Shown in pieces: positions 1-5,278 of a DNA stretch of 12,720 nt (the stretch's first letter is position 1; every line of letters starts with the position of its first letter). The notes under the pieces are model-generated. The model was not told where the DNA came from. It worked only from the letters and a program-made list of their open reading frames with translations, and ran no database searches. Both the position numbers and the translations under genes were made by a program. Source of the stretch: Ktedonobacterales bacterium (GTDB lineage Bacteria > Chloroflexota > Ktedonobacteria > Ktedonobacterales > JADMIN01); NCBI GenBank assembly GCA_015478575.1, contig JADMIN010000022.1, forward strand, positions 1-12,720, given 5' to 3'.

Positions 1-55
1 TCGCGAGGGGGGGCGCACCGTCGGCGCGGGCGCCGTCACCAAAATCGAACAGTAG
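1..55 (+). CDS. tuf: Elongation factor Tu, C-terminal end (partial)
   Basis: Only the last 17 codons and a TAG stop (53-55) are inside the window. They translate to REGGRTVGAGAVTKIEQ, which matches the near-invariant EF-Tu C-terminus (domain 3, REGGRTVGAG.VT.I). EF-Tu is the GTPase that delivers aminoacyl-tRNA to the ribosome. Its position directly before rpmG-secE-nusG is the usual bacterial order. No tRNA-Trp gene is visible in the 292 nt that follow, although one sits there in some bacteria. The 5' part of the gene lies outside the window. Confidence 0.93.
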   Translation, partial: REGGRTVGAGAVTKIEQ

Positions 56-111
56 GCACTCGCACGGTCGAGTGTGTTGTGCGTGTGAGCACGGCATCCG
101 CGAACCCATTT

Positions 112-148
112 CTACGCTCCTGGCTGATGCTTTCGGTCAGGAGCGTAG
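112..148 (+). terminator. Strong hairpin after tuf, possible terminator
   Basis: Bases 112-122 (CTACGCTCCTG) and 138-148 (CAGGAGCGTAG) are perfect inverted repeats. The stem extends inward with two G-U and two G-C pairs to 126/134, giving about 15 bp with a 7-nt loop. It lies 57 nt after the tuf stop and before the promoter at 222-249, so ending the tuf transcript is the likely role. No U-tract follows, so it is not a textbook intrinsic terminator; an RNA 3'-end stabiliser is an alternative. Confidence 0.5.
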
Positions 149-221
149 CATGTGCGTGGGTGGATCGTTCCATTTGATAGCATGGCGAGAGAGATTGATG
201 GCGGGCGATAGGGGGAAATGC

Positions 222-249
222 TAGACAGCGTTTCCAATGATGGTATACA
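222..249 (+). promoter_or_regulatory. Promoter for rpmG-secE-nusG
   Basis: TAGACA (222-227, 5 of 6 to the -35 consensus), a 16-bp spacer, then TATACA (244-249) preceded by TGG, an extended -10 element. The predicted start is near 256, giving an untranslated leader of about 90 nt before rpmG. The tuf-rpmG gap (56-347) holds nothing else I can support apart from the hairpin at 112-148. Confidence 0.5.
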
Positions 250-347
250 ATTGCCTAGAGTGGATACGCAGCACCGCACTCGTGGCAGGCAGCAAGCCAC
301 TGTGTGGCGGCCGAGCGCATCGCGCGGCGATTTCGGAGGGCATTGAG

Positions 348-518
348 ATGGCGGCCAAAGGCAAAGAAAACCGCATCCTCGTGACACTCGCCTGCAACGA
401 GTGCAAGGAGCGGAATTACATTACATCCAAGAACAAGAGAAATGATCCAGAGCGTCTAGAGTTGCGCAAGTATTGTCCGCGCTGCCGCCAGCCTCGCCCA
501 CACCGCGAGACAAAGTAG
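348..518 (+). CDS. rpmG: 50S ribosomal protein L33
   Basis: This 56-aa protein belongs to the large ribosomal subunit, near the E site. The length is normal for L33. It carries both cysteine pairs of the zinc-ribbon form, C16-x2-C19 and C43-x2-C46, so it is the zinc-binding (C+) type. The family core N.RNYIT.KN.RN.P.RLEL.KYC is clear. I chose the ATG at 348 because GGAGGG lies 7 nt upstream (335-340) and the protein then begins [10 protein letters not shown], as L33 should; the open frame extends to 237 without support. It heads the secE-nusG transcription unit, with 54 nt to secE. The fit to the family is complete. Confidence 0.96.
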   Translation: MAAKGKENRILVTLACNECKERNYITSKNKRNDPERLELRKYCPRCRQPRPHRETK

Positions 519-572
519 GGTCGTGTCGGCGCGCGATGCGCGGGACGTTCTCGACCATAGGAGAAGCTCACC

Positions 573-1064
573 TTGGCTAAGGCAACGAGTAAGGAAAAGG
601 GCGGCGCTTCCGCCCGCGCACGCATGGCGCGCACTTCGCTGAGCGCGGATGCCGCACATGTCCGCGCTCCCGCTGACGACGAGCCGCGCGATGAAGAGGT
701 GGAGCTGGCCGGGGCGAGCGAGACCATCGAGGATGACGACGAGTCCCTGCGGCTCGATCCCCCCGCCTTCCAGGGGGGTGGAGCGGGCGGGGCCGTGGCT
801 CAGGTGCCCGCCGCGCGGACAACGCCGCACAGCCTGACGGTGCCCGAACCGCTGATGCGCAACCCGTTTACACGTTTCATCGCGGAATCGTACATTGAGT
901 TGCGCAAAGTGACCTGGCCATCCCGCCATGACGCTTGGAACATGACGCTAATCGTCGTTGCCATGTCAGCCGTCGTCGCGATAATTCTGGGAGTGGCCGA
1001 TATTGGCTTCACACAGGCGCTGACGTGGATACTCAACCTGGGCACCGGCACACCCGGTCGGTAG
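573..1064 (+). CDS. secE: Preprotein translocase subunit SecE
   Basis: SecE is the small membrane subunit that clamps SecY in the SecYEG protein-export channel. Residues 97-163 are the conserved core: an amphipathic helix with the signature Y.ELRKVTWPSR (about 107-118), then one transmembrane helix (about 123-145). Single-TM SecE is usual outside the enterobacteria. The start is TTG at 573: AGGAG (559-563) sits 9 nt upstream and no closer ATG has a ribosome site. This gives a 96-residue N-terminal extension, first basic (1-20) then strongly acidic (35-60, including DDEPRDEEVE and EDDDES), with a glycine-rich stretch near 68-74. It is probably disordered and cytosolic. Many SecE proteins are only 60-80 aa, so the extension is odd. 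Family assignment is secure; the exact start is less so. Confidence 0.93.
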   Translation: MAKATSKEKGGASARARMARTSLSADAAHVRAPADDEPRDEEVELAGASETIEDDDESLRLDPPAFQGGGAGGAVAQVPAARTTPHSLTVPEPLMRNPFTRFIAESYIELRKVTWPSRHDAWNMTLIVVAMSAVVAIILGVADIGFTQALTWILNLGTGTPGR

Positions 1065-1109
1065 GATGAGGATGGGCGCATATGTCGGCGCTCGCCGAGT
1101 GATCCTCGC

Positions 1110-1126
1110 GCGCGGCTTGGCCGCGC
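1110..1126 (+). other. Short GC hairpin before nusG
   Basis: GCGCGGC (1110-1116) and GCCGCGC (1120-1126) form a perfect 7-bp stem with a 3-nt loop. It ends just before an in-frame ATG (1128) and 10 nt before the AAAGGAG that serves the GTG at 1149. It argues against use of the ATG, which would start at the foot of the stem, and could modulate nusG translation. No U-tract follows. Confidence 0.4.
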
Positions 1127-1148
1127 CATGAGGGACAAAGGAGTCCAC

Positions 1149-1787
1149 GTGAGTAACGAGACTCGCGGGCAGTGGGAAGGGGCGACCGTGGAGGAGCAGG
1201 AAAACCCGGAGATGGCAGAGCACCATGCCGCGCCAGAGCCAGAGATTCCGGGTCGCCACTGGTATGCTATCCATACCTACTCAGGCTACGAAAACAAAGT
1301 CAAGACGCATCTAGAAGCCCGCATCGTGTCTATGGGGCTCAAGGATCGCATCTTTCAGGTGGTCGTGCCAACCGAAGAAGAGATCGAGATCAAGGGCGGC
1401 CAGCGACGTATCGTCACGCGCAAGGTCTACCCAGGCTACGTGCTCGTCAATATGGTGCTAGATGACTATACGTGGCATGCGGTGCGTGGCACACCAGGGG
1501 TGACGGGCTTCGTTGGCGGTATGGGCGCTGACGCTGTGCCCCTGCCGGAGAGTGAGTTGCGCTATATCCTGCGCACGCCGGCCAAGACGGGTGCCGCGCC
1601 GAAGCCTAAACCCAAGATCACCTTCCAGGTGGGCCAGAGTGTCAAGGTAGTTGATGGGCCTTTCACCGAGTTCATTGGCACGGTCAGCGAGATTCATCCT
1701 GAACGTAACAAAGTCACGGTGCTCGTCTCATTCTTCGGACGCGAGACGCCCGTCACGCTCGATTTCCTCCAGATAGAGAAAGTCTAG
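1149..1787 (+). CDS. nusG: Transcription termination/antitermination factor NusG
   Basis: NusG binds RNA polymerase, promotes processive elongation, and links transcription to ribosomes and, in some species, Rho. From the GTG at 1149 it is 212 aa. Residues 37-130 are the NGN domain (HWYAIHTYSGYENKV, then VYPGYVLV and the GVTGFVG motif). A Pro/Lys linker follows at 150-157, and residues 158-212 are the KOW domain (G..VKV.DGPF..F.G.V.EI). The GTG is preferred over the ATG at 1128 because AAAGGAG (1137-1143) lies 5 nt before it and a hairpin abuts the ATG. An acidic N-terminal extension of about 36 residues precedes NGN, in the same style as the SecE tail just upstream. secE and nusG are 84 nt apart and almost certainly co-transcribed. 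Confidence 0.96.
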   Translation: MSNETRGQWEGATVEEQENPEMAEHHAAPEPEIPGRHWYAIHTYSGYENKVKTHLEARIVSMGLKDRIFQVVVPTEEEIEIKGGQRRIVTRKVYPGYVLVNMVLDDYTWHAVRGTPGVTGFVGGMGADAVPLPESELRYILRTPAKTGAAPKPKPKITFQVGQSVKVVDGPFTEFIGTVSEIHPERNKVTVLVSFFGRETPVTLDFLQIEKV

Positions 1788-1829
1788 TGTCGAGCGTGCC
1801 GCGTGTGCCGTTTCTAGCGCGCACATGCC

Positions 1830-1939
1830 AGGACTCCGCCGTTTTGCCGGTGGGGTCCTCTCTCGCGTCTGGCACTTCACGTCGCCGACTCAGGCAATGT
1901 GGTCGGCGACCATCCGCGGGGGGGCGCGAAGCGCTCCCC
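1830..1939 (+). promoter_or_regulatory. Three successive hairpins in the nusG-rplK spacer
   Basis: Hairpin A pairs 1830-1841 with 1848-1859: 12 bp including two G-U, 6-nt loop starting TTTT. Hairpin B pairs 1881-1889 (GTCGCCGAC) with 1902-1910 (GTCGGCGAC): 9 bp, perfect, 12-nt loop. Hairpin C (1921-1939) pairs GGGG with CCCC around a 3-bp CGC/GCG stem capped by GAA, with a 2-nt bulge. None is followed by a U-tract. A could end the nusG transcript; B and C lie in what would be the rplK-rplA leader, where the L1 repressor site is found in other bacteria. I did not recognise an L1-binding consensus or a clear promoter here. Confidence 0.4.
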
Positions 1940-2061
1940 AAACAACACGTGTATTTCGCCGGGTAGCACCGGTCGAGGGAGGGCGAGGGCGCCGATGCGC
2001 TCGCGGTTCCAAACGAGGTGGGACCGTTCTCTTCGCCCCATGACCTCATCAAGGAGAAGAC

Positions 2062-2484
2062 ATGGCAAAGCGCGTCAAAGCAGTCATCAAGCTGCAAATT
2101 CCGGCGGGGAAGGCCACGCCGGCCCAACCGATTGGCCCGGCGCTCGGTCAGCATGGCATCAGCATCATGCAGTTCGTGAAAGATTACAACGAGCGCACCG
2201 CCAGCATGGCTGGCAGCATCGTGCCAGTGGAGATCACCGTCTTCGAGGATCGCTCATTCACCTTTGTCACCAAGACGCCCCCAGCCACGGATCTGATCAA
2301 GAAGGCGGCAGGCGTGGAGAAAGGCTCCGGCACGCCCAACAAAACCAAGGCTGGGCAGATCACCCATGCTCAGGTGCGTGAGATTGCGCAGACCAAGATG
2401 AAGGACCTCAACGCGACCAGCATCGAGGGAGCCGAGAAGATCATTGAGGGCACCGCGCGCTCGATGGGTATTACCGTCGCCTAG
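2062..2484 (+). CDS. rplK: 50S ribosomal protein L11
   Basis: L11 sits at the base of the L7/L12 stalk, binds the 23S GTPase-associated region and is needed for factor-dependent GTPase activity and the stringent response. The 140-aa length is standard. The N-terminal domain shows the proline-rich helix ([19 protein letters not shown], residues 15-33) and [11 protein letters not shown]. The C-terminal RNA-binding domain shows KTPPA, the GSG..NK..AG hinge region and D.NA.S.E.A...[15 protein letters not shown] lies just upstream of the ATG. It heads the L11-L1 pair, where L1 usually represses translation of both. A 204-nt spacer to rplA is long for this pair. Confidence 0.97.
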   Translation: MAKRVKAVIKLQIPAGKATPAQPIGPALGQHGISIMQFVKDYNERTASMAGSIVPVEITVFEDRSFTFVTKTPPATDLIKKAAGVEKGSGTPNKTKAGQITHAQVREIAQTKMKDLNATSIEGAEKIIEGTARSMGITVA

Positions 2485-2519
2485 AGACCCGCGCGCTCAA
2501 GAGTGTGGGTGACGCGCGT

Positions 2520-2612
2520 GGTCGCTCGCGGAAGGCGCTCTCTGAGCATGACATGCCGCGACAGACGCCACGATAACTCGCGCACGATACTCGCGACCGA
2601 GCGCCAAGCGCT
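2520..2612 (+). other. Structured rplK-rplA spacer
   Basis: GGTCGC (2520-2525) can pair with GCGACC (2593-2598), and GGCGCTC (2534-2540) with GAGCGCC (2599-2605). These two helices cross, so together they would make a pseudoknot. A local alternative stem is AGCGC/GCGCT (2600-2604/2608-2612). Such short GC-rich matches can arise by chance, so I hold this lightly. Nothing codes here. Confidence 0.2.
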
Positions 2613-2688
2613 TTGAAGAGACGAGACACGAACACCTCATCCGCCCATGAGTCACTGCGGACATCGCGCCACGAGGAGGGCAACAGCA

Positions 2689-3294
2689 ATGCCACAGCAC
2701 GGGAAAAAGTACACCGAGGCCATCAAATTGGTGGAGGAAAACAAGCTCTACCAGCCCACGGAGGCCCTAGAGTTGCTGAGGAAGCTCAGCTATGTCAAGT
2801 TTGATCCGACCGTCGAGTTACACATGCAACTCGGTGTGGATCCACGTCATGCCGACCAGATGGTTCGCGGCACGGCGGCGCTGCCCGCCGGCACGGGCAA
2901 GGCGGTGAATGTGCTGGTCTTCGCCCAAGGTGAGAAAGCCACCGAGGCGGAGCAGGCGAGTGCGGATTTTGTCGGCCTAGATGATATGATCAAGCAGATC
3001 AACGAGGGCTGGCTCGGCTTCGACGTGGCCATCGCGACGCCGGACGTGATGAGCAAGGTGGCCAGTCTGGGCCGTCGGCTTGGCCCCCGCGGCCTCATGC
3101 CGAATCCGAAAACCGGCACGGTCACCTTCGACATCGCCAAAGCGGTGCGCGAGGTGAAGGCTGGGCGCGTGGAATTCCGTGTGGATAAGACCAGCCAGAT
3201 CCACATCCCTATCGGCAAGCTCTCATTCAGCAACGACCAACTCATGCAGTACCTGACGGCGGCGCTTGATGCCATCGTGCGCGCCAAACCATAA
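2689..3294 (+). CDS. rplA: 50S ribosomal protein L1, interrupted by an in-frame TAA
   Basis: L1 forms the mobile stalk that helps release deacylated tRNA from the E site; it also represses its own mRNA. The start is ATG 2689: GAGGAGG (2673-2679) lies 9 nt upstream and the protein then reads [11 protein letters not shown]. An ATG at 2647 is in frame but unsupported. Domain I begins at the N-terminus, domain II holds ...[25 protein letters not shown] (about 119-145), and the chain returns to domain I with [20 protein letters not shown]. The frame ends at TAA 3292-3294 after 201 residues (LDAIVRAKP). The family is normally near 230, and the missing piece is still present after the stop (see 3295-3396). 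The lost segment completes the RNA-binding domain I, so the 201-aa product may bind rRNA poorly. Identity is certain; integrity is in doubt. Confidence 0.93.
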   Translation: MPQHGKKYTEAIKLVEENKLYQPTEALELLRKLSYVKFDPTVELHMQLGVDPRHADQMVRGTAALPAGTGKAVNVLVFAQGEKATEAEQASADFVGLDDMIKQINEGWLGFDVAIATPDVMSKVASLGRRLGPRGLMPNPKTGTVTFDIAKAVREVKAGRVEFRVDKTSQIHIPIGKLSFSNDQLMQYLTAALDAIVRAKP

Positions 3295-3396
3295 GGAGCG
3301 AAGGGACAGTATATCAAGAGTGTCGTCCTCTGCTCCACCATGTCGCCGAGCGTCCGGTTGGATCTGCCAGCGGCATTGGCGCTCAAGGTTGCGTAG
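3295..3396 (+). pseudogene. rplA: Severed C-terminal 33 codons of L1
   Basis: Reading straight on in the rplA frame after TAA 3292-3294 gives GAKGQYIKSVVLCSTMSPS, then VRLDLPAALALKVA, and a TAG at 3394-3396. This matches the conserved L1 C-terminus; the E. coli end, from memory, runs AKP.QAKGVYIK.VS.STTMG.GV.VD. With one sense codon in place of the TAA, rplA would be 235 aa, the normal family length. The TAG lies 4 nt before the -35 of the rplJ promoter, so the layout also fits an ancestral end at 3396. No separate start codon or ribosome site serves this piece. It is untranslated unless the TAA is read through or is a base error. Confidence 0.9.
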
Positions 3397-3400
3397 CCGC

Positions 3401-3429
3401 TTGACAGGCGCGCGCGCGCCTGGTACACT
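3401..3429 (+). promoter_or_regulatory. Promoter for rplJ-rplL with palindromic spacer
   Basis: TTGACA (3401-3406, perfect -35), a 17-bp spacer, then TACACT (3424-3429) preceded by TGG, an extended -10. The predicted start is near 3436, giving a leader of about 320 nt. Bases 3405-3422, CAGGCGCGCGCGCGCCTG, are a perfect 18-bp palindrome that fills the spacer and touches both the -35 and the extended -10. Its core is alternating CG. It could be an operator or a local DNA-structure element. Confidence 0.75.
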
Positions 3430-3571
3430 TGTATCGGTACTATTCCATCTCTGCCAGAGACAGCAGGTGTGCGCTCGTCCGAGCGCCTAAACGATCCCGG
3501 CCTGCCGAGGCGAAGCTGCCACCGCGCCTGTCCGCCGCGCGCCCCTCGCGCCAGCGGAAATCGTGTGTGTC

Positions 3572-3599
3572 TGTGGGTCTTCGGGTGTGGGTCTTCGGG
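3572..3599 (+). repeat. 14-bp perfect tandem duplication in the rplJ leader
   Basis: The unit TGTGGGTCTTCGGG occurs twice with no gap (3572-3585, 3586-3599). It multiplies GGGTC and CTTCGGG segments just before the U-rich stretch at 3618-3625. Replication slippage is the simplest origin. Confidence 0.9.
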
Positions 3600-3668
3600 T
3601 CGGCGACCTGGAGGCCCTTTTTGTTGGGCTACATTATCCTGGCAGAGCGGGATTGCGCGTGATTACGG

Positions 3669-3728
3669 CGGGGTGGCGCGGGGAGCCGCGCTGGCTAAGC
3701 GAGGAGCGCACTTAGCCCTAACGCCCCG
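3669..3728 (+). promoter_or_regulatory. Candidate L10 leader RNA (three-way junction)
   Basis: P1 pairs 3669-3675 with 3722-3728 (7 bp, one G-U). P2 pairs 3676-3681 with 3686-3691 (6 bp, GGAG loop). P3 pairs 3693-3699 (GGCTAAG) with 3711-3717 (CTTAGCC), 7 bp, perfect, 11-nt loop. P1 and P2 abut, one base separates P2 from P3, and four lie between P3 and P1. The element ends 13 nt before the rplJ Shine-Dalgarno (AAGGGA, 3742-3747). In many bacteria L10, or the L10-L7/L12 complex, binds a folded leader at this spot to repress rplJL; location and shape fit, but I did not match it base by base to the known consensus. Confidence 0.5.
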
Positions 3729-3756
3729 ACTCTCGCCCTGGAAGGGAAGATTGACC

Positions 3757-4293
3757 ATGCCAACATCAGCCAAGGCAGCAACCATCGAAGCGATGACAGA
3801 GAAGCTCCAACGCTCGCGTGGCGCGGTGTTGCTCAAGACGGAGGGGCTGACCGTCGCGGAGATGATGGACTTGCGCCGCAAGCTCGGCGCGAACAAGATC
3901 GAGTTGCACGTCATCAAGAACACGCTGCTGCGCATCGCCGCGGAGCGCGCGGCTTTCCAGGATCTTACGGCGCTGCTCACTGGGCAGACGGCCATCGCCC
4001 TCGGCTATGAGGATGAGATCACGCCCGCCAAGACCGTCAGCGACTACTTGCGCACGGCGAAGACGGGCAAGCCGGTGATCATCAAGGCCGGCATCTTGGA
4101 GCGAGCGCCGATCAGCGCGAAGCAAGTGGAAGACCTGGCGAAGATTCCGTCACGTGACCAACTGCGGGCGCAAGTCGTCGGCACCATCCACGGCCCGATG
4201 AACCAGATCTATGGCGTCATTAGCGCGCCGCTGCGCGACCTCGTCAATGTGCTGGAGGCTCGCATCCGCCAGCTCAGCGAGAACGCCGCGTAA
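3757..4293 (+). CDS. rplJ: 50S ribosomal protein L10
   Basis: L10 anchors the L7/L12 dimers to the 23S rRNA at the stalk base. The 178-aa length fits the family. The N-terminal domain shows the typical GLTV.EM..LR..L......HVIKNTLL (about 30-58), a GQTAIA strand (76-81), KPVIIKAG (105-112) and [10 protein letters not shown] (127-136). The C-terminal helix from about 155 ([18 protein letters not shown]) carries the L12-dimer binding sites. The ATG at 3757 is chosen because AAGGGA lies 9 nt upstream and the open frame before it translates the structured leader. It has its own promoter (3401-3429), so rplJL can be controlled apart from rplKA. A 151-nt gap to rplL is rather long. Confidence 0.96.
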   Translation: MPTSAKAATIEAMTEKLQRSRGAVLLKTEGLTVAEMMDLRRKLGANKIELHVIKNTLLRIAAERAAFQDLTALLTGQTAIALGYEDEITPAKTVSDYLRTAKTGKPVIIKAGILERAPISAKQVEDLAKIPSRDQLRAQVVGTIHGPMNQIYGVISAPLRDLVNVLEARIRQLSENAA

Positions 4294-4444
4294 GCACCCG
4301 TGGACCGAGCATGTCCGCTTGGCCTCGCGGCTGAGGGTATGCCAACCAGAGTGTGACTGCTTGGGCAACAACCCACGCTATCGAAATGCGACACGAGACA
4401 CGCGCTGCCCAGTGGCCGCGCACACACCTATGAGGAGGATGACA

Positions 4445-4834
4445 ATGGCCGTTGATGTGGAAAAGATCATCGAACAACTTAGCAACATGAGCGTGCTTGA
4501 CCTGGTGAAGTTGAGCAAAGCCTTGCAAGATCAATGGGGCGTGAGTGCCGCGCCGGCGATGGTCGCCGGCCCCATGATGGGCGCCGCCGCTGGTGAGGCC
4601 GCCCCGGCGGCCGTTGAGGAGCAGACCGAGTTCACCGTTGTGCTCAAGGAAATCGGCCCGAACAAGATTAACGTCATCAAGGCGGTGCGCGAACTGACCA
4701 GCCTCGGCCTCAAGGAGGCCAAGGAGTTGGTGGATTCCTCCCCCAAGCCCGTCGTCGAGAACGTGGCGAAGGATGCGGCCAACGCCGCCAAGACCAAACT
4801 TGAGGAGGCCGGCGCCAAGGCCGACATCCAGTAA
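4445..4834 (+). CDS. rplL: 50S ribosomal protein L7/L12
   Basis: L7/L12 is the multi-copy stalk protein that recruits EF-Tu, EF-G, IF2 and release factors. The protein is 129 aa. Residues 1-33 are the dimerising N-terminal domain ([20 protein letters not shown]), 36-60 an Ala/Gly/Pro flexible hinge, and 62-129 the factor-binding C-terminal domain ([46 protein letters not shown]). The start is ATG 4445, with GAGGAGG (4432-4438) 6 nt upstream; the longer upstream frame is not supported. The rplJ-rplL gap (4294-4444) can form a nested stem (CGCGGC with GCCGCG, TGGGCA with TGCCCA), which may adjust the L12:L10 ratio. rpoB does not follow. Confidence 0.97.
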   Translation: MAVDVEKIIEQLSNMSVLDLVKLSKALQDQWGVSAAPAMVAGPMMGAAAGEAAPAAVEEQTEFTVVLKEIGPNKINVIKAVRELTSLGLKEAKELVDSSPKPVVENVAKDAANAAKTKLEEAGAKADIQ

Positions 4835-4850
4835 GGCGGATGCGCTACAG

Positions 4851-4869
4851 CCCTGCCACCCGCGCAGGG
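4851..4869 (+). terminator. Hairpin after rplL
   Basis: CCCTGC (4851-4856) and GCAGGG (4864-4869) pair around a 7-nt loop, enclosed by GGATG (4838-4842) and CATCC (4881-4885). It starts 16 nt after the rplL stop and is a likely transcript end, but no U-tract follows. Confidence 0.4.
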
Positions 4870-4923
4870 TAAGAGGGTCACATCCACCATGCGTGCGCTT
4901 GGCGATGAACCGCTGAGAACACG

Positions 4924-4999
4924 CGCATGCCCTCCCATTCAGGGAATGCCGGACCGCCCAGAGCAGGTGGCCTCGCGCCCGTTGATGGGAGGGCATGCG
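4924..4999. repeat. 15-bp perfect inverted repeat with 46-nt loop
   Basis: Bases 4924-4938 (CGCATGCCCTCCCAT) and 4985-4999 (ATGGGAGGGCATGCG) are exact reverse complements, with one further G-U pair at each end. The stem is very stable. Position 90 nt after rplL suggests the main end of the ribosomal-protein transcript, yet the loop is longer than in normal terminators. A small dispersed inverted-repeat element is the alternative. Confidence 0.8.
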
Positions 5000-5127
5000 T
5001 ATTGCCTGCGCCTTGTCACCGCAACCGCGCCCATCCACTCTGGCGCATCCTCCTAGAGGTCGCTTGAGATGCCTGGTCGAGTTTCCTCCTGAAGGATGGA
5101 GAGCCGCATCCGCATCCATTTTGGCAC

Positions 5128-5157
5128 TTGACATGTCTGTCGCTAGAGTGCTACCAT
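5128..5157 (+). promoter_or_regulatory. Promoter upstream of the MFS gene
   Basis: TTGACA (5128-5133, perfect -35), an 18-bp spacer, then TACCAT (5152-5157) preceded by TGC, an extended -10. The form matches the rplJ promoter (TTGACA, TGN, TACnnT). The predicted start near 5164 is about 325 nt before the transporter start. Confidence 0.6.
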
Positions 5158-5245
5158 GCCGCCTATGCAGACACATTTCCCACGTCGGCGCCACGGCGTC
5201 GCGCGCCTTCTCCTTTGCTATAGGCCACACAAGGCAAGCACCTTC

Positions 5246-5278
5246 GCCGCGTAAGCCCGGCGCCTTCGCTTACGCGGC
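5246..5278 (+). other. 11-bp hairpin in the MFS leader
   Basis: GCCGCGTAAG (5246-5255) and CTTACGCGGC (5269-5278) are perfect inverted repeats, and one more C-G pair extends inward (5256/5268), leaving an 11-nt loop. A second stem, GCGAGT/ACTCGC with loop CGC, lies at 5314-5328. Both would be in any RNA made from the promoter at 5128-5157. Confidence 0.55.

Larger units (their letters stand above)
3436..3756 (+). promoter_or_regulatory. Long untranslated rplJ leader
   Basis: This stretch from the predicted start to rplJ codes for nothing convincing. It contains, in order: a 14-bp perfect tandem duplication (unit TGTGGGTCTTCGGG, 3572-3585 and 3586-3599); GGGTC (3597-3601) that can pair with GGCCC (3613-3617) just before TTTTTGTT, a terminator-like arrangement; GGGCT (3626-3630) that could instead pair with the same GGCCC; and the three-way junction at 3669-3728. 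The layout resembles an attenuator plus a protein-binding site, but the 5-bp stems are weak and the regulatory reading is inference. Confidence 0.45.

Noticed and set aside
56..347. A tRNA-Trp gene between tuf and rpmG
   Set aside because: Looked for because of the common order tuf-trnW-secE; no cloverleaf or T-loop sequence is present.
1825..2381. Open frames overlapping the nusG-rplK spacer and the start of rplK
   Set aside because: Arg/Gly/Pro-rich shadow frames; the spacer is better explained by RNA structure and the rplK frame is certain.
3266..3490. Frameshift as the cause of the rplA interruption
   Set aside because: The conserved L1 C-terminus continues in exactly the same frame after the TAA, so no base gain or loss is needed.
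4274..5230. 318-codon open frame on the minus strand
   Set aside because: It is antisense to rplL and covers the inverted repeat; the product is rich in Leu/Gly/His runs mirroring the L7/L12 coding strand and has no recognisable domain.
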